From: CAUZIZ01 sp965222655
GTDB lineage: Bacteria; Acidobacteriota; UBA6911; RPQK01; JAJDTT01
Direction: 5' to 3'
DNA length: 64,000 nucleotides
Assembly (NCBI GenBank): GCA_965222655.1
Contig: CBDCUP010000022.1
Span: forward strand, 682,001-746,000
Shown one piece after another: positions 61,780 to 64,000 of this stretch. Both the position numbers and the translations under genes were made by a program. Below the pieces are notes generated by a model. It worked only from the letters and a program-made list of their open reading frames with translations. It did no database searches and had not been told where the DNA came from. Each line of letters begins with the position of its first letter. Within the stretch, counting starts at the first letter, position 1.

Positions 61780-62682
61780 CTAGCCCTCCCGCAAGCGTCG
61801 GGCCGCCTCCGCCACCAGCGGATACACCAGCACCCGTTTCGGCGCTGCCGCCTCGCTCCGCGCCAGCCGATCCTCTCGCTTCCCGCCCCGCGTGCTCCCC
61901 AGCTCGATCCAGTTCGCCCCCCGATAGCAGCTGCCCCGGTAGCGCTCCGGATCCACCAACGTCTCCACCAAAAACACCTCGACCCCGTAGCTCCGGGGCC
62001 AGTCCAGCGCCAGCTGCCGCACGGCCCGCGATAAGATCCGGCTCGCCAGGTTCTTGACCTGGACCCAGGGCAACACTAAATAGCGACTGTTCGAGACCAC
62101 GTGCACCAGCTGGCGCGTCCGCGCCTCCGCCTCCCATCCGATCCAGCGGTCGCGCGCCGCAATCCGCCAGGCCGCGCTCGAAAACTGCACGCAGGCCACC
62201 ACCCGCCCCGCCGGCTCCGAGGCGTAGACCAGGTAGCGCAGATGCGCCCCGAACGGCACCCGGTGGCCTAGATAGTGGTAGCGCCCCACCAGCTCCCGGA
62301 ACAGCCCTCGTTGCTCCGGCGTCCGAACCGGCTGCAGCTGAATCTCGCCCAGGTCCCGGGCCGTGCCCACCAGCCGGGGACCCGGCTCTCCCCGCGCCGT
62401 CACCGGTACCCCGGTCGCTTTCCCCGGCGGCCGCCCCAGCCGCTTGGGGGGCAACACCAGCCCCCCCTGGCTCTCCAGCTTCTCCAGAAACTCCCGGCAC
62501 TCCCGCGCTTTCAGCGACCCCGTGCGGCGCTTCCACCCCAGCAACTCGCACACGGTGGCGGCCAGTTCCATCCGGCTCAGACCCCCACACGTCCCCACGA
62601 TCTCCCGGATCAGGGCCTGCTCCGCTTTGCCCACCTCATGACCTAGGAATCGCGGCGCTTTGCTCTCCACACCCTCTGCCAC
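61780..62682 (-). CDS. DUF4338 (DruA-like) protein carried by the IS
   Basis: A 300-residue protein of the DUF4338 family. FRELVGRYHYLGHRVPFGAHLRYLVYASE, VVACVQFSSAAWRIAARDRWIGWEAEARTRQLVHVVSNSRYLVLPWV and LASRILSRAVRQLALDWPRSYGVEVFLVETLVDPERYRGSCYRGANW are the family's core blocks. DruA, a hallmark protein of the Druantia anti-phage system, contains this domain. Here it is the first gene in a transposon and is followed immediately by the transposase, so a role in transposition (or passenger defence) is the question. No other Druantia gene is present. Very high GC content. Confidence 0.85.
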   Translation of the reverse strand: MAEGVESKAPRFLGHEVGKAEQALIREIVGTCGGLSRMELAATVCELLGWKRRTGSLKARECREFLEKLESQGGLVLPPKRLGRPPGKATGVPVTARGEPGPRLVGTARDLGEIQLQPVRTPEQRGLFRELVGRYHYLGHRVPFGAHLRYLVYASEPAGRVVACVQFSSAAWRIAARDRWIGWEAEARTRQLVHVVSNSRYLVLPWVQVKNLASRILSRAVRQLALDWPRSYGVEVFLVETLVDPERYRGSCYRGANWIELGSTRGGKREDRLARSEAAAPKRVLVYPLVAEAARRLREG

Positions 62683-63327
62683 AAACCTACGCTAGCAAAC
62701 CGACGCACAAATGTCCAGTGCTTTTTTCCCTCTTTCAATTTTTCATCGCACCGGGATTCCACCGACTCACAGCGGGCAGAGTCTCAGGCCCGGCCCGGCG
62801 GCTATCCGAGCGCACCGCAATCCGACGCGTTTTAGCCGACTTATGCCCTTCGCCAAGCCTTATCTCGCCCAAAAGCGCCACTCGCTACGATTCGGACCCG
62901 GCTAACCTATTGTCAATAAAGGATAATGGTTCGCTCTAAAAGAGCCGCACCCAAATCATTTCAACCCGTCGGTTCAGCCAGGACGGCCCGATACACACAA
63001 TGTCGGGCCTCGTGGCCTGCAACATCTGCCGATAGTCCGCATAGGAGGCAGGCACATTCAACCGAGATGCTGTTTCCTGTCGACCTTCTGTCGAAGGGTC
63101 AGCCAGGGCGACAATCTCTGCCCGCTCGACTCCCACGAACGCCGTGTCCAGGCCGTGACCATAGCCCCCGCGCCCGGTAGAGCCGATCACAGCGACTCGG
63201 TACTTCCGTTTCTTGAGCCCCATCAGGTCTTGGACCTGGCCAATCATGGCGCCGCCCGCCAGAGGGACTGCTGCCCCGCTCAGTTTCAAAAACTGTCGTC
63301 GTCCAGTGCGATGCACGATGTCTCTCC

Positions 63328-64000
63328 TTAACGCTGCTTGGCGCTACCGCCAGCCAAGGTGGGCTTGAGTCCGCCTCCTGTCGCGACGTAGGCGATCAGG
63401 TCAAGGATATCGTTGGAAGAGGCGGTGCTGAGCAGAGCTTCCGGCATGACTGAAATCGTCGATTCCCACCTGTCCTTGATGCTGTCCTTCGGGATCTCCT
63501 CCGGATCCTCGCTTTCGAGAGGGTTGGAGACCAGGCGGAGCACGTGCTCGTCCTCGTAGGTGACGACGCCGCTGAGGATGACGCCCTTCTTCGTCGTGAT
63601 CACCTGGACCCGATATTTCTCGTCTATGACCTTGGAAGGTTCGACGACCTCTTTGAGCAGCGCCAACCGATCGAGCTCTCCCGAAGCCAACTTGTCCGAG
63701 ACCAGGGTCAGATCAGGACCCGTCTGACCTCCGCTACCGTTCATTTGATGGCACTTGCTGCAGGAAAGAGCCGTGAACAAGTGGGCCCCATTCTCGAAGT
63801 TCCGGTCGGCGTCCAGGCGTCCCAGGGATCCAACCAGGTCGGTTAGTTTCCAGGCCTTTACGAATTCCCTGGTATCGGCTTCGGAGGGCTCGGCTGCCGC
63901 CAGCACGTCTGGGGGGATCTTCTCAAGGTCAGCGACGACGTGCATGGTCCCGACCATGGTTCGCCAGTGGCCAGGGAAGGTGCAGACGTAGGGGTAATCT
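63328..64000 (-). CDS. Cupredoxin-cytochrome c protein, 5' end beyond the window
   Basis: A partial gene, open to the right edge. The visible part starts DYPYVCTFPGHWRTMVGTMHV, the azurin-type copper ligand loop with Cys, His and Met spaced as in type-1 sites (C-x4-H-x4-M). After a linker (residues about 15-60) a cytochrome domain shows CSKCHQMNGSGGQTGPDLTLV (CxxCH) and GVVTYEDEHVLRL through IAYVATGGG, the PVC-type haem-binding domain. It probably transfers electrons in the periplasm. The Gfo/Idh/MocA gene follows 11 bases after its stop. Confidence 0.87.
   Translation of the reverse strand, partial: DYPYVCTFPGHWRTMVGTMHVVADLEKIPPDVLAAAEPSEADTREFVKAWKLTDLVGSLGRLDADRNFENGAHLFTALSCSKCHQMNGSGGQTGPDLTLVSDKLASGELDRLALLKEVVEPSKVIDEKYRVQVITTKKGVILSGVVTYEDEHVLRLVSNPLESEDPEEIPKDSIKDRWESTISVMPEALLSTASSNDILDLIAYVATGGGLKPTLAGGSAKQR

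Larger units (their letters stand above)
60064..62952 (-). mobile_element. ISKra4-type element carrying a DUF4338 gene, ~2.9 kb
   Basis: Both ends begin GGGTGCGGCTCTTTTAGA (60064-60081; complement at 62935-62952), and the element is flanked by AAATCATTT on each side (60055-60063, 62953-62961), a 9-bp target duplication. Removing it restores the host gene exactly. It carries two leftward genes: DUF4338 first, then the ISKra4 transposase. Both are intact, suggesting a recent insertion. Confidence 0.93.
59186..63316 (-). pseudogene. Gfo/Idh/MocA oxidoreductase split by an insertion element
   Basis: The N-terminal part (63316 to 62953) reads MHRTGRRQFLKLSGAAVPLAGG, a Tat signal, then YRVAVIGSTGRGGYGHGLD and RPDIVCIG. 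The C-terminal part (60063 to 59186) continues ISAAAEVGAHVFCEKPFVST through LAMAHQWAAAPPVQKIIREI to VDLPLKDRVH. Removing the element and one copy of AAATCATTT joins RRVEMI to SAAAEVGAHVFCEKP in frame, giving about 412 residues. The EKP motif holds the family's catalytic Lys. The gene follows the cupredoxin-cytochrome gene by 11 bases and was probably co-transcribed with it. Confidence 0.9.

Noticed and set aside
61047..62057. 336-residue open frame on the + strand, rich in Pro, Ala and Ser
   Set aside because: It lies antisense to the transposase and DUF4338 genes; GC-rich codon bias leaves the opposite frame open. No family resemblance.
61780..62682. Complete Druantia defence system
   Set aside because: Only a DUF4338 protein is present; no large helicase (DruE) or other partner is in the window, and it lies within an IS.

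Overview
The window looks like a chromosomal segment of a GC-rich Gram-negative bacterium. LpxD, LpxB, a Kdo-transferase gene and heptosyltransferase- and DUF4254-type genes point to a lipopolysaccharide outer membrane. Two PSD1 (DUF1549/DUF1553 cytochrome) + DUF1501 pairs, a Tat-exported Gfo/Idh/MocA oxidoreductase, a cupredoxin-cytochrome protein and large secreted beta-proteins are typical of Acidobacteriota and the PVC/Planctomycetes group. Acidobacteriota is my best guess, but no rRNA or marker gene settles it. I recognised no tRNA, rRNA or CRISPR array.

Layout. 0.5-10 kb: surface-glycan island with four FkbM-type methyltransferases, one class-I methyltransferase, two GT4 and one GT9 glycosyltransferases and a DUF4254 protein. 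It contains a ~316-bp MITE-like insertion nested in a dispersed palindrome. 10.2-21 kb: a lipid A operon with an embedded type-II fatty-acid cassette: lpxD, a KS lacking the catalytic Cys and first His (chain-length-factor-like), an intact KS, an LpxL-type acyltransferase with an in-frame TGA, a FabZ-like dehydratase, a long ACP, a FabL/FabI-like enoyl reductase with a Tyr-x6-Lys motif, a DUF374 acyltransferase, waaA broken by a decayed IS1595-type element, and lpxB. I infer a dedicated acyl-chain supply for lipid A or a related surface lipid. 21-30 kb: a TPP enzyme, a PSD1/DUF1501 pair and a secreted glycosidase-like protein. 30-36 kb: gene decay and toxin-antitoxin loci: hicA frameshifted by an exact 14-bp duplication with intact hicB, a twice-frameshifted GMC oxidoreductase, a frameshifted gluconate-2-dehydrogenase subunit-3-like gene followed by a GMC tail, an FG-GAP protein, a Phd/PIN pair and a truncated DapA-like gene. 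36-46 kb: EamA transporter, CehA/McbA metallohydrolase, second PSD1/DUF1501 pair and a secreted beta-module gene with an in-frame TAG. 47-59 kb: a complete DDE-type IS, two large secreted proteins, a second Phd/PIN pair, a ceramidase-like protein and a PhyH dioxygenase. 59-64 kb: a Gfo/Idh/MocA gene split by a 2.9-kb ISKra4-type element that also carries a DUF4338 (DruA-like) gene, then a cupredoxin-cytochrome c gene running off the right edge.

Dispersed palindromic repeats occur between genes throughout. Several genes are broken by single events (two nonsense codons, several frameshifts, three insertions). These may be real decay, phase variation or consensus errors; read-level checks would separate them.
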